From Micromonospora echinaurantiaca (GTDB lineage: Bacteria; Actinomycetota; Actinomycetes; Mycobacteriales; Micromonosporaceae), in contig NZ_LT607750.1 in the NCBI RefSeq assembly GCF_900090235.1, forward strand, positions 4,083,001 to 4,147,000: DNA of 64,000 nt. Direction: 5' to 3'. The notes under the pieces are model-generated. The model saw only the letters and a program-made list of their open reading frames with translations, had not been told where the DNA came from and did no database searches. A program made the translations under genes and the position numbers. This document shows positions 42,552-51,381 of the stretch, piece by piece (the first letter of the stretch is position 1; the number at the start of each line of letters is the position of its first letter).

Positions 42552-43306
42552 ACCGGCGCCGGCCGCTCGCCGCCGCGCTGCGCCAGCACCCGCTCCGCCG
42601 GTGCGCCGACCGGCCCGGCGGACGCGCCCCGGCCGCCGGGGTGGACGGTGAAGCCGCCGGGATAGGCGAACGAGGCGCGCGGCGCGTAGAACCCGAAGCC
42701 GATGGTGAGCGGGTTGGCCGGCCGGAGCGCGTAGGTGGAGTGCCCGGGCTCGAGGAACTCCACCGACTCGATCACGAACGAGGTGACCGGCTCGGCGACG
42801 TACGGATACACCGAGCTGAGCAGTTGGTCGTCGCGGGCGGTGAGGTACCGGTGGTGCCCGCTGCTGATCACGCTGCCGGTCTCGCCCACCTGGCACCGGG
42901 CCCGGATCAGCGGCACCCCGTCGATCTCCGTCTCGGCCACCAGCGTGCCGCCACGCACCTCGATGGTGGTCCGGCCGAGCGAGGTCGGGGCGCCGCGGGC
43001 GACGGCGTACTCGCGGACCCGCCGGCTGGAGGTGACGTAGTGCGTCCACCAGCCGCCGGCGTTCTCACCGCCGGGCGCGTCCACCCCGCTCAGCGACACC
43101 CCGACATAGGTCAGCGAGTACGCCCCGAAGCCGGAGGTCTGGCTGTCGTCCTCGACCACGTACTGGTTCATGAAGACCTGCCGGTCCGGCTGCGCGCGCA
43201 GCCCCGGCGGCACCAGCGCGGCGACCGCGTCCGGGTCGGCCGGCAGCCAACTGAAGTAGAGCGTGCGGCTGTTCACCACGAGCTGGGGAGCGGCTGGATC
43301 GAGCAC
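42500..43306 (-). CDS. Acetoacetate decarboxylase-like protein
   Basis: A 268-residue protein. LYFSWLPADPDAVAALVPPGLRAQPDRQVFMNQYVVEDDSQTSGFGAYSLTYVGV and TVEIDGV-like strands resemble the acetoacetate decarboxylase fold. No Schiff-base Lys is obvious at the expected place, so decarboxylase activity is doubtful. GGAGG precedes the GTG start at 43306. The last ~45 residues (after YPGGFTVHPG) look like antisense translation of the phospholipase D gene end, suggesting a lost stop codon or a frameshift near 42620. Confidence 0.75.
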   Translation of the reverse strand: MLDPAAPQLVVNSRTLYFSWLPADPDAVAALVPPGLRAQPDRQVFMNQYVVEDDSQTSGFGAYSLTYVGVSLSGVDAPGGENAGGWWTHYVTSSRRVREYAVARGAPTSLGRTTIEVRGGTLVAETEIDGVPLIRARCQVGETGSVISSGHHRYLTARDDQLLSSVYPYVAEPVTSFVIESVEFLEPGHSTYALRPANPLTIGFGFYAPRASFAYPGGFTVHPGGRGASAGPVGAPAERVLAQRGGERPAPVHQVPARRARSGLPSGS

Positions 43307-43683
43307 GACGCCTCCGAACCGGACGATGTACAGGCGACGCTAGGCCGGTCCCGTCGATGGGACAACGACGGAAAGTCGACACTCCTGCCAACTTGTCGGG
43401 TTCCCGGCTGCCCGGTCGGCGGGTCCGGGTGACCGAGCGGTGACCGACTGCGGATGTCCGGCCGGCACCGCGTGGGTCGTCCGAACCGGTAATCACCCTC
43501 ACAGTCGCTCCGCACTATGTCCGGTTCATGCCCTTGATGGCGTAAAATAACTTAAGTACATCGTACTTTCGGCTAGCTTTGGCCAAGCCGATCAGGCTAA
43601 GGTGAGTCCCGAACGGCCCATCTGAAGCTAAACCAAAGCGTCACGTCTCATATCCGCGGACGAGGTGCAGGGAGGACCACCCC
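43307..43683. other. 377-bp divergent intergenic region upstream of the sigma factor gene
   Basis: No gene is visible here. The first half (to about 43500) is GC-rich. The second half is the most AT-rich stretch of the window (GCGTAAAATAACTTAAGTAC around 43541-43559) and contains the AAGTAC-N3-GTACTT palindrome. TTGATG (43534-43539), a 17-nt spacer and TACATC (43557-43562) could form a housekeeping promoter. No GTTT/GGGTA pair is seen, so the sigma gene does not obviously autoregulate. Confidence 0.6.
43554..43568. promoter_or_regulatory. Perfect palindrome in the sigma factor promoter region
   Basis: AAGTAC (43554-43559) and GTACTT (43563-43568) flank ATC. The 15-bp dyad lies 115 nt before the sigma factor start, on or next to a possible -10 element. 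It is a candidate repressor or activator site; the binding protein is unknown. Confidence 0.5.
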
Positions 43684-44505
43684 ATGACCGCGCCAACGAT
43701 CAGCGAGCAGGCGACGAGCGCACCCACCACGGAGAAGCTCGACCCACGAGCGCTCACCGACAGCGCCGCCGACCTGCTGAACGCGATGGCCGCACTGCCC
43801 GCCAACCACCCGTCGCGAGCCGCGCTGCGCGACCGGGCGATCGAGGCCTGGCTGCCGCTGGCCAACCACCTCGCCCACCGCTACAGCGGGCGCGGCGAGC
43901 CCACCGACGACCTGGCGCAGACCGCCGCCGTCGGCCTCATCAAGGCCATCGACAAGTTCGACCCGTCCCGTGGCGTCGACTTCGCCGGCTACGCGATCCC
44001 CACCATCATCGGTGAGCTCAAGCGGCACTTCCGGGACCGCACGTGGGACATCCGGGTGCCCCGCCGCCTGCAGGAGCTGCGGCTGGCCATCTCCGACGCG
44101 AACAGCACGCTGCTGCAGACCCTCGGCCGCTCGCCGACGGTCGCCGACATCGCCGCCCACCTCAAGATCACCGAGGAAGAGGTGCTGGAGGGTCTGGAGG
44201 GCGCCCGCGCCTACAACGCGGTGTCGCTGTCCACCCCGACCGGCGACGGCGACCGGGCCACCGAGCTGGGCGACATGCTCGGCGGCGAGGACGGCGAGTT
44301 CGAGCTGGCCGAGCTGCGGGTGGCCCTCGGCCCGGCGCTCGCCACCCTGGACGAGCGCGAGCAGAAGATCCTCACCCTGCGCTTCTACGGCAACCTCACG
44401 CAGTCGCAGATCGCCGAGCAGATCGGCGTCTCGCAGATGCACGTTTCCCGGCTGCTGGCTCGGGCGCTGACCAAGCTGCGCGGGCAGCTCGACGGCACCT
44501 ACTGA
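43684..44505 (+). CDS. SigB/SigF/SigG-family RNA polymerase sigma factor
   Basis: A 273-residue group 3 sigma factor. Region 2 has LANHLAHRYSGRGEPTDDLAQTAAVGLIKAIDKFDPSRGVDFAGYAIPTIIGELKRHFRDRTW. Region 3 has RRLQELRLAISDANSTLLQTLGRSPTVADIAAHL. Region 4 ends with the helix-turn-helix LTQSQIAEQIGVSQMHVSRLLARAL. CAGGGAGG precedes ATG 43684. It should read GTTT-N15/16-GGGTA promoters like those found in front of several small genes in this window. No anti-sigma gene is adjacent; control by partner switching is inferred from family. Confidence 0.95.
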   Translation: MTAPTISEQATSAPTTEKLDPRALTDSAADLLNAMAALPANHPSRAALRDRAIEAWLPLANHLAHRYSGRGEPTDDLAQTAAVGLIKAIDKFDPSRGVDFAGYAIPTIIGELKRHFRDRTWDIRVPRRLQELRLAISDANSTLLQTLGRSPTVADIAAHLKITEEEVLEGLEGARAYNAVSLSTPTGDGDRATELGDMLGGEDGEFELAELRVALGPALATLDEREQKILTLRFYGNLTQSQIAEQIGVSQMHVSRLLARALTKLRGQLDGTY

Positions 44506-44520
44506 CGCCGGTGGTGGACG

Positions 44521-44546
44521 GTGGCCGGGTCGGCGGGCCCGGCCAC
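44521..44546 (+). terminator. Hairpin after the sigma factor gene
   Basis: GTGGCCGGG (44521-44529) pairs with CCCGGCCAC (44538-44546) across an 8-nt loop, 15 nt after the stop codon. Confidence 0.55.
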
Positions 44547-44702
44547 TGTCGTGTCCGGCCACTGGGCCGTCGGGTCACCGGGTGACCCGACGGCCCGTGC
44601 GGTACGGCCCGCCTGGCGGGCCGGTGGCACCCGGCGACGTCGGGACCGATCCCCCGCCCGCCGGGGCCGGGCCCGACAGCGCCGCGTGAGCCGCTCCCCC
44701 GG

Positions 44703-45299
44703 TCAGCGGGGCTCGCGCCACATCGGCCAGAACGGCGTGCCGTCGGGCAGCCGGAACGGCTCCGCCACCCGGTAGCCGTGCCGGGCGTACAGGTCGCGGC
44801 TGAGTTCGCTGCTGGCCTCCAGGTAGCCCGGCACGCCGTGGGCGTCCAGCCAGTCGTGGTGGTGCCGCAGCAGCGCCGTGCCGAGCCCCTGCCCCTGCCG
44901 CGCCGGCCGCACCGCGAGGAACGCCAGGTGGTGGTGCTCCGGATGCGGGTGGTTGGCGGCGAAGAGCTCGTCGAGGTGCACGAAGCGTTCGGTCCACTCG
45001 CCGCAGGCCGCGGCGAGTCGGGCGGCGTAGTCCGCTGGCGGCGGCACCGGCTCGCCGACCGAGGGGAACCAGACCGCCACCGCGTCCCGGTCCTCGGTGC
45101 CGTACACCAGGCCGTGCCGCATCGCGTGGTCGACCAGGATCTCGAAGTTGCGCGCCAGCACGGCCTGGCGCCGGGCGGCGTCGGGCACCAGCCACCGGGT
45201 CGCGTCGAGCACCAGAAACGCCTCCGCGATCCGCCCGGCCACCAGCGCCGTCTCCGCCGGTTCCAGCCGCCGCACGGCCACCTCGGCCGCCCGGGTCAC
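44703..45299 (-). CDS. GNAT-family N-acetyltransferase
   Basis: A 198-residue acetyltransferase. HHLAFLAVRPARQGQGLGTALLRHHHDWLDAHG contains the acetyl-CoA pyrophosphate loop (R-Q-G-Q-G-L-G), and LYARHGYRVAEPFRLPDG is the C-terminal strand-loop. The GTG start overlaps the stop of the upstream permease gene as GTGA, so expression is coupled. A role in modifying the transported amino acid or amine is inferred from this coupling only. Confidence 0.88.
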   Translation of the reverse strand: MTRAAEVAVRRLEPAETALVAGRIAEAFLVLDATRWLVPDAARRQAVLARNFEILVDHAMRHGLVYGTEDRDAVAVWFPSVGEPVPPPADYAARLAAACGEWTERFVHLDELFAANHPHPEHHHLAFLAVRPARQGQGLGTALLRHHHDWLDAHGVPGYLEASSELSRDLYARHGYRVAEPFRLPDGTPFWPMWREPR

Positions 45300-46837
45300 C
45301 GCCGCACCGCCGTTCCGCCGTCGGCCACGCCGGCCCCGGCGGCGCCGTCGGTGCCCGGCCCGGGCGCCACGTCCGCCGCCGCGCTCTCCGCGCCCAGCCC
45401 GATCCGGGCGTACGTCCGCGGCCGGCGCCGGCGCAGCAGCAGTGCCTGGAGCACACCGAGCAGCGCGGCGGTCAGGTAGGCGACCGGGACCGCCCAGCGC
45501 AGCGGCGACTCCGGGGACACCCCGAGCAGGTCGGCGAAGTTGTCCACCGCCAGCGCCACGACGACCAGCAGGGCCAGGGTGGCCAGTCCGGGTGCGACCG
45601 CCCGGCGCCAGAGCGTCTCCGCCGCGCCGGAGCGGGCGAAGAAGGCGATCACCGCCACCGAGGTGGTGGCGATCAGCAGCAGCACCCCGAAGCCGCCGCT
45701 GGTGCCGCACCAGTAGAACAGCTGCACCACCGGGTCCCAGCCGTTGGCCGCGTACAGCACGATCACCACCAGGCCGAGCGCGCTCTGCGCCAGCGACGCC
45801 GCCCGGGGCGCCCCGGTGCGCGGCGAGGTCTGCCCGAACACCCGGGGCAGCACCCGCTCCCGGCCGAGCGCGAAGGCGTACCGGGCGGTGGTGTTGTGGA
45901 ACGAGATCATCGCGGCCAGCACCGAGGTCAGGAAGAGCGCCTGGCCGATGGTCACGGCGGTGTCGCCGAGGTGCGCGCCGGCCAGGTTGAAGATCAGCCC
46001 GACGCTCTGCTCGCCCGCCTCGGCGACGATCCGGTCCGGACCCACGGCCACCGTCATGCTCCAGGCGGAGAGGGCGTAGACCGCGGCGATGATGGCCACC
46101 GAGAGGTACGTGGCCACCGGCACCGTCCGGCGCGGGTCCCGGCTCTCCTCGCTGAACACCACCGCGGACTCGAAGCCGACGAAACCGAGGATGGCCAGCA
46201 CCAGCACCGCGCCGACGCCGGGCACCGCCAGGTTGTCCGGGGAGAGAGCGGCGAGGCTGACCGTGCCGCCGGCCGGGTTGGCCAGCTGCCCGAGGTCGAA
46301 GACCAGGATCACCAGGATCTCGGCGACCAGCAGCGCGGCCAGCACCCGGCCGTTGACGTCGACCCGGAGCACGCCGAGCACGCCCACCACGGCCCACGCG
46401 GCCAGCGCCACCACCCACCAGTCCGGGTGTGCGCCGAAGAGCCGGTCCAGCACCGGCTCCGCCGCCGCGCCGATGGTGCCGTAGAGCCCCACCTGCAGGG
46501 CGTTGTAGGCGAGCAGGGCCACCCAGGCCGCGCCCACCCCGGCCGGGCGGCCCAGCCCCCGGGAGACGTACGCGTAGAAGGCCCCGGCGTTGGCGACCCG
46601 GCGGGCCATCGCCACGTAGCCGACGGAGAAGAGCCCGAGCACCGCGGCGACCACCAGGAACGCCAACGGGATGCCGGTCACCCCGATGACCCCGTAGCCG
46701 GTGGTCACCACGCCGGCGACCACTGTCAGCGGGGCGGCGGCAGAGAGGACGAAGAAGATCACCGAGGGGATGCCGAGCCGGCCGCGGGCCAGTGCCGCGG
46801 AGACGTTGCTCGGACGTTCGATCGTTGCTGTCGGCAT
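45296..46837 (-). CDS. APC-superfamily amino acid permease
   Basis: A 513-residue transporter with about twelve to fourteen helices. The first helix contains FFVLSAAAPLTVVAGVVTTGY, then VLAILGFVGFESAVVFSEESRDPRRTVP, the classic TM6 unwound-helix region of APC amino acid/polyamine transporters. Its C-terminal tail is disordered and Ala/Gly-rich. The frame starts ATG 46837. It is followed by the coupled GNAT gene. Confidence 0.9.
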   Translation of the reverse strand: MPTATIERPSNVSAALARGRLGIPSVIFFVLSAAAPLTVVAGVVTTGYGVIGVTGIPLAFLVVAAVLGLFSVGYVAMARRVANAGAFYAYVSRGLGRPAGVGAAWVALLAYNALQVGLYGTIGAAAEPVLDRLFGAHPDWWVVALAAWAVVGVLGVLRVDVNGRVLAALLVAEILVILVFDLGQLANPAGGTVSLAALSPDNLAVPGVGAVLVLAILGFVGFESAVVFSEESRDPRRTVPVATYLSVAIIAAVYALSAWSMTVAVGPDRIVAEAGEQSVGLIFNLAGAHLGDTAVTIGQALFLTSVLAAMISFHNTTARYAFALGRERVLPRVFGQTSPRTGAPRAASLAQSALGLVVIVLYAANGWDPVVQLFYWCGTSGGFGVLLLIATTSVAVIAFFARSGAAETLWRRAVAPGLATLALLVVVALAVDNFADLLGVSPESPLRWAVPVAYLTAALLGVLQALLLRRRRPRTYARIGLGAESAAADVAPGPGTDGAAGAGVADGGTAVRR

Positions 46838-46871
46838 GGCGCTGCTCCGATTCGAGGGGAGGGGAAGGGGA

Positions 46872-47498
46872 TCAGGGCACGCCGCGCAGCACCGCGGCGC
46901 CGACCGCCGCCTCGGTCTGCGCGACCAGTTCCTTCAGCGGCGCGGGAAGCGCGGGGACGAGCAGGCTGAGCCGGTGGTGGGCGCGGGGCCCGGCGCTCCA
47001 GAGCACCTCGCGGGTGAGCCCGGCGGCGGAGATCAGACCGAGCAGCAGCGCGTCCGGCACGTTCGGCGGTTCGGGACGGTCCAGCAGGGCGCGCAGCCGG
47101 GTCGCCGGCCAGGCGGCCGCGTTGAGGTCGACCGGCTGGTAGCTGACCGTGGTACGCAGCAGCCGCCGGCTCTCCTGGCGGCGCAGCACCCCGGCCCGGG
47201 CCAGCCGCTCCCCCACCGCGCCGGCCGCGGTCTGCGCCAGGAAGCTCAACCACGTCCGCACGGCCCGGTGCTGGGGCTCCCCCACCAGCTGGTCGAGCAC
47301 GGTGTGCGCCAGCGCGTCCGCCGGTGGCCGCCGGTCGAGCACCGCCACCTGCCCGGCCGCGATCGTGACGTGTCCATAGAGGACCAGCTCGCCCAGCAGG
47401 GCGCCGGCGAGACCGAGGCCGGTCGCTGTCGGGTTGAGCCGCGCCTTGCCGCGAGAGTCGTTGTGGGCGACCAGGAAGAACTCGTCGGCGGTGAGCAA
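46872..47498 (-). CDS. GPP34-family protein (Golgi phosphoprotein 3-like)
   Basis: A 208-residue protein of the GPP34 fold, with LLTADEFFLVAHNDSRGKARLN at the start, GLAGALLGELVLYGHVTIAAGQVAVLD, and AQTEAAVGAAVLRG at the end. Eukaryotic GOLPH3 binds phosphoinositides and glycosyltransferases; the role in actinomycetes is unknown. I choose TTG 47498 because GGGAGGG lies 4 nt before it and homologues begin about there. A GTG at 47552 would add 18 residues. It is divergent from the XRE gene. Confidence 0.85.
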   Translation of the reverse strand: MLTADEFFLVAHNDSRGKARLNPTATGLGLAGALLGELVLYGHVTIAAGQVAVLDRRPPADALAHTVLDQLVGEPQHRAVRTWLSFLAQTAAGAVGERLARAGVLRRQESRRLLRTTVSYQPVDLNAAAWPATRLRALLDRPEPPNVPDALLLGLISAAGLTREVLWSAGPRAHHRLSLLVPALPAPLKELVAQTEAAVGAAVLRGVP

Positions 47499-47640
47499 CG
47501 GCCCTCCCGGGGGTGTCCGTCCACAGTGCTCGCGATCCGGGAAAGGATGCACCCGCCGCTACCGCAATGCAACTCCCGGATCCGGCCGTTGCACTCCGTG
47601 CTGGCGCGACCTGCGGATCTTGTCGTGACAGACTCGGAGG

Positions 47641-48483
47641 GTGACCGCGAGCCCCACCGTCCGCCGCCGCCGTATCGCCCGGGAACTGCGCCAGTTGCGC
47701 GAGCGCGCGGGCATGACCTTGGACGTCGCCGCCCGGCAGTTGGACATGTCCAAGAGCAACCTGTCCCGGATCGAGACCGCCCAGATCGGCATCAAGCCGC
47801 GCGACGTGCGGGCCGCGCTGGCGCTCTACCGGGTCACCGGCGCCGACGCCGAGGCGCTCATCGAGATCGCCCGCGGCGCCCAGCAGCGCGGCTGGTGGCA
47901 GAAGTACAGCGACGTGCTGCCGGACTGGTTCGAGTTCTACGTCGGACTGGAGGCGGAGGCGGCCACGCTGCGGACGTACGAGGCCGAGGCGGTGCCCGGG
48001 CTGCTGCAGACCGAGGCGTACGCCCGGGAGGTCTACCGGCTGACCGCGGGCGAGGAGGGCATCGAGCGCAAGGTCGCCGCCCGGATGCACCGGCAGAACG
48101 TGCTGCACCGGGAGAACCCGGTCGAGCTGTCGGTGGTGCTGAACGAGGCGGTGCTGTGCCGGCCGGTCGGCGGGAACGCCGTGATGGCCGCCCAACTGAC
48201 CCACCTCGGCCGGATGGCTCGACTACCGAACGTGACTGTACAGGTACTTCCGTTCACCGCTGGCGGGCACCCCGCGATGAACTCGCCGTACGTCGTACTG
48301 ACCTTTCCGGACACTGCCGACGCCGCCGTGGTCTACCTGGAAAACCTCAGCACAGGGCTGGCTCTGGAGGAAGCGGATCAGGTCCGCGGGTATAGCCTGG
48401 TGCACGAGGAGCTGTGCCGGATGGCACTGCCTCCGGCGGCGTCGTTGGCCCGCTTGGAGGAGGCTTCTCGTCACTTTGCGTGA
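47641..48483 (+). CDS. XRE-family regulator with DUF5753 domain
   Basis: A 280-residue protein starting with GTG 47641. An N-terminal Cro/CI helix-turn-helix (about 10-65, RELRQLRERAGMTLDVAARQLDMSKSNLSRIETAQIGIKPRDV) is followed by the DUF5753 domain, with GLLQTEAYAREVYR and VQVLPFTAGGHPAMNSPYVVLTFPD. Such genes occur in many paralogues in Streptomyces and Micromonospora beside DUF397 genes, and some influence development and antibiotic production. Confidence 0.92.
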   Translation: MTASPTVRRRRIARELRQLRERAGMTLDVAARQLDMSKSNLSRIETAQIGIKPRDVRAALALYRVTGADAEALIEIARGAQQRGWWQKYSDVLPDWFEFYVGLEAEAATLRTYEAEAVPGLLQTEAYAREVYRLTAGEEGIERKVAARMHRQNVLHRENPVELSVVLNEAVLCRPVGGNAVMAAQLTHLGRMARLPNVTVQVLPFTAGGHPAMNSPYVVLTFPDTADAAVVYLENLSTGLALEEADQVRGYSLVHEELCRMALPPAASLARLEEASRHFA

Positions 48484-48527
48484 CCGCATCGGCTGCGGCA
48501 CGCCGGCACAGACGAGGGGTACCGCGA

Positions 48528-48728
48528 ATGACCGCGCTCGACCTGACCCGGGCCCAGTGGCGCACCAGCACGCGCAGCGTGGGCAACGGCAACTGCGTCG
48601 AGGTCGCCGCCGCCGACGGTCGGGTCGCCGTGCGGGACAGCAAGGACCGGGGCGGGCCGGTGCTGGCCTTCGGGCGGCCGGCCTGGCACGCCTTCCTCGC
48701 CGGCCTTGCCGGGGTACGCGCCGACTGA
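48528..48728 (+). CDS. DUF397-domain protein
   Basis: A 66-residue protein with the full DUF397 pattern: WRTSTRSVGNGNCVEVAA, VAVRDSKDRGGPVLAFGRPAWHAFLAGL. It follows the XRE-DUF5753 gene by 44 nt, the standard partner arrangement. It probably modulates that regulator. Confidence 0.93.
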   Translation: MTALDLTRAQWRTSTRSVGNGNCVEVAAADGRVAVRDSKDRGGPVLAFGRPAWHAFLAGLAGVRAD

Positions 48729-48741
48729 CGCGCGCGGCGCG

Positions 48742-51318
48742 GTGCGAGACTGGGCCGTGCTCCGCGACGTCTCCCTCGACCTGCCGGTCCGGCCGGCGCT
48801 GCCGGACCTGGTCGCGGCGCTGCGGGCGACCGGGGCCGGGGTGCTGGTGGCGCCGCCGGGCACCGGCAAGACCACGCTCGCCCCGCTGGCCGTGGCCGAC
48901 GAGGTGCCCGGCCGGGTGCTGATCGCCCAGCCGCGCCGGGTGGCCGCCCGGGCGGCGGCGCACCGGATGGCCACGCTGCTCGGCGAGCGGGTGGGCGACC
49001 GGATCGGGTACGCGGTCCGCGGTGAGCGCCGGGTCGGCCCGCGCACCCGGGTCGAGGTGGTGACGACCGGGCTGCTGGTGCGCCGGCTGCACCACGACCC
49101 GGAGCTGGCGGGCACCGGCGCGGTGCTGCTCGACGAGTGCCACGAGCGCCACCTCGACGCCGATCTGGCGCTCGCGTTCACGGTCGAGGCCCGCGCCGCG
49201 CTCCGCCCGGACCTGTGGCTACTGGCGATGTCCGCCACCCCGGAGGCGGACCGGTTCGCCGCGCTGCTCGGTGGCGAGGCCGGCCCGGCGCCGGTGGTCC
49301 GGGCCCCGGCGGCCCTGCACCCGGTGACCCGGATCTGGGCCCCGCCACCCCGGCCGGTGGCCGCGCCCGGCGCCGGACCGGTCGACCGGGCGCTGCTCGA
49401 CCACGTCGCAGCCACCGTCCGGCGGGCGCTGCACGAGCGCGACGGGGACCTGCTGGTCTTCCTGCCCGGCGCGGGCGAGATCGCCGCCGTCACCGCCCGG
49501 TTGGCCGACCTGCGCGACGAGGTGACCGTCCTGGCGCTGCACGGCCGGCAGCGCGGCGCCGAGCAGGACGCCGCGCTGCGCCCGGCTGACCAGCGGCGGG
49601 TGGTGCTGGCGACCGCGGTGGCGGAGAGCAGCCTGACCGTGCCCGGGGTGCGGGTGGTGGTGGACGCCGGGCTGGCCCGGGTGGCCCGCACGGACCTGGC
49701 CCGCGGGCTCGGCGCGCTGGTCACCGTGCCGGTGTCCCGGGCGGCGGCCACCCAGCGGGCCGGCCGGGCCGGCCGGGAGGCGCCCGGGCACGTCTACCGC
49801 TGCTGGTCGGCGGCCACCCACGAGCGACTGGCCGCCCAGCCGGCGCCGGAGATCGCCACCGCCGACCTGACCGGGTTCGCGCTGCAGCTGGCGGCCTGGG
49901 GGCGACCGGACGGCGCCGGGCTCGCCCTGCCCGACCCGCCGCCGGCGGCGGCGCTCGCGGTGGCCCGGGACACCCTCGCCGCCCTCGGCGCGGTCGACCC
50001 GGACGGCCGGATCACCGACCGGGGCCGGGCGATCGCCGCGGTCGGCACCCATCCCCGGCTGGCCCGGGCGCTGCTGGACGGCGCCGACCGGGTCGGCCCG
50101 GACCGGGCGGCCGAGGTCGTCGCGCTGCTCGCCGAGGACACCGTCGCCGGGCCGGGCGACGACCTGGCCGCCGCCTGGCGCCGGCTGCGCGCGGGCGCCG
50201 ATCCCGGTGCCACCGCCCGCTGGCGGGCCGAGGTACGCCGGCTGCGCGCCGCCCTGCCCGCCGAGGCGGAACCGGCCGCCGGCCGGGACGGCCCGCGGGG
50301 CCGGCGACGGGCAGGGACGGCCGGCCGGGACACGCTGCCGGACGACCTGGCCGCCGGGCTGCTGGTCGGGCTGGCCCACCCGGAGCGGCTGGCCCGGGCA
50401 CGCCGGCCGGGCGGCTCGGCGTACCTGATGACCGGCGGCACCGCGGCGGAGCTGGCGCCCGGGTCGGCGCTGGCCGGGTCCGGCTGGCTGGCGGTCGCCG
50501 TCGCGGACCGCTCCCCCGGCGCGCCGACCGCCCGGGTTCGGCTGGCCACCCCGCTGGACGAGGCGACCGCCCGGGAGGCGGCCGGCCCGCTGCTGCGCAC
50601 CGAACGGGAGGTCGCCTGGTCCGGGACCGACGTGGTGGCCCGCGAGGTGGTCCGGCTCGGCGCGGTCGAGCTGGTCGAGCGGCCGCTGGCCCGGCCCGAC
50701 CCGGAGGCGGTCACCGCGGCCCTGCTCACCGGGCTGCGCCGCACCGGCCTCGGCCTGCTGGACTGGACGCCGGCGGCGCGGGCGCTACGCGAGCGGCTGG
50801 CGTTCCTGCGCCAGGCGCTCGGCGCGGACTGGCCGGCGGTGACCGACGAGGCGCTGCTGGCCGCCGCGCCCGACTGGCTCGGGCCGGAACTGGCCGCCGC
50901 GCGGCGCCGGGCCGACCTGGCCCGGGTGGACGTCGCCGCGGCGCTGCGCCGGCTGCTGCCCTGGGCGCAGGCGGCCCGGCTGGACGAGCTGGCCCCGGAA
51001 CGGATCGCCGTGCCGAGCGGCTCGCGGATCCGGGTCGACTACGCCGACCCGGCCGCCCCGGTGCTCGCGGTGAAGCTCCAGGAGACGTTCGGCTGGCGGG
51101 ACGCGCCGCGGGTGGCCGGCGGCCGGGTGCGGGTGCTGCTGCACCTGCTCTCGCCGGCCGGGCGGCCGGTGGCGGTCACCGCCGACCTGGCCTCCTTCTG
51201 GCGGTCCGGGTACCCCCAGGTGCGCGCGGAGCTGCGCGGCCGCTACCCGCGCCACCCCTGGCCGGAGGACCCGACCACGGCCGAGCCCACCCGGCGCACC
51301 GCCCCGCGCCGCCGCTGA
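48742..51318 (+). CDS. hrpB: ATP-dependent helicase HrpB
   Basis: An 858-residue DEAH/RHA-type helicase. Walker A is APPGTGKTT, the motif II box is DECHERH, SATPEADRF is motif III, and QRAGRAGREAPGHVYR is motif VI. A helicase-associated winged domain and the HrpB-specific C-terminal domain (to about residue 850, with FGWRDAPRVAGGRVRVLLHLLSPAGRPVAVTADLASFW) complete it. GTG 48742 is preferred over TTG 48706, which would lie inside the DUF397 gene. The role in actinomycetes is unclear. Confidence 0.92.
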   Translation: MRDWAVLRDVSLDLPVRPALPDLVAALRATGAGVLVAPPGTGKTTLAPLAVADEVPGRVLIAQPRRVAARAAAHRMATLLGERVGDRIGYAVRGERRVGPRTRVEVVTTGLLVRRLHHDPELAGTGAVLLDECHERHLDADLALAFTVEARAALRPDLWLLAMSATPEADRFAALLGGEAGPAPVVRAPAALHPVTRIWAPPPRPVAAPGAGPVDRALLDHVAATVRRALHERDGDLLVFLPGAGEIAAVTARLADLRDEVTVLALHGRQRGAEQDAALRPADQRRVVLATAVAESSLTVPGVRVVVDAGLARVARTDLARGLGALVTVPVSRAAATQRAGRAGREAPGHVYRCWSAATHERLAAQPAPEIATADLTGFALQLAAWGRPDGAGLALPDPPPAAALAVARDTLAALGAVDPDGRITDRGRAIAAVGTHPRLARALLDGADRVGPDRAAEVVALLAEDTVAGPGDDLAAAWRRLRAGADPGATARWRAEVRRLRAALPAEAEPAAGRDGPRGRRRAGTAGRDTLPDDLAAGLLVGLAHPERLARARRPGGSAYLMTGGTAAELAPGSALAGSGWLAVAVADRSPGAPTARVRLATPLDEATAREAAGPLLRTEREVAWSGTDVVAREVVRLGAVELVERPLARPDPEAVTAALLTGLRRTGLGLLDWTPAARALRERLAFLRQALGADWPAVTDEALLAAAPDWLGPELAAARRRADLARVDVAAALRRLLPWAQAARLDELAPERIAVPSGSRIRVDYADPAAPVLAVKLQETFGWRDAPRVAGGRVRVLLHLLSPAGRPVAVTADLASFWRSGYPQVRAELRGRYPRHPWPEDPTTAEPTRRTAPRRR

Positions 51319-51381
51319 GCGGTGCTCACCGCGCCCGGGCCGGCGGGCGCTCAGCCGGCCGGTTCACTCAGGGGCGCCCGC

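Noticed and set aside
47641..48728. Toxin-antitoxin interpretation of the XRE/DUF397 pair
   Set aside because: The pair fits the frequent XRE-DUF5753 plus DUF397 regulatory module of actinomycetes; nothing in the sequence shows a toxin.
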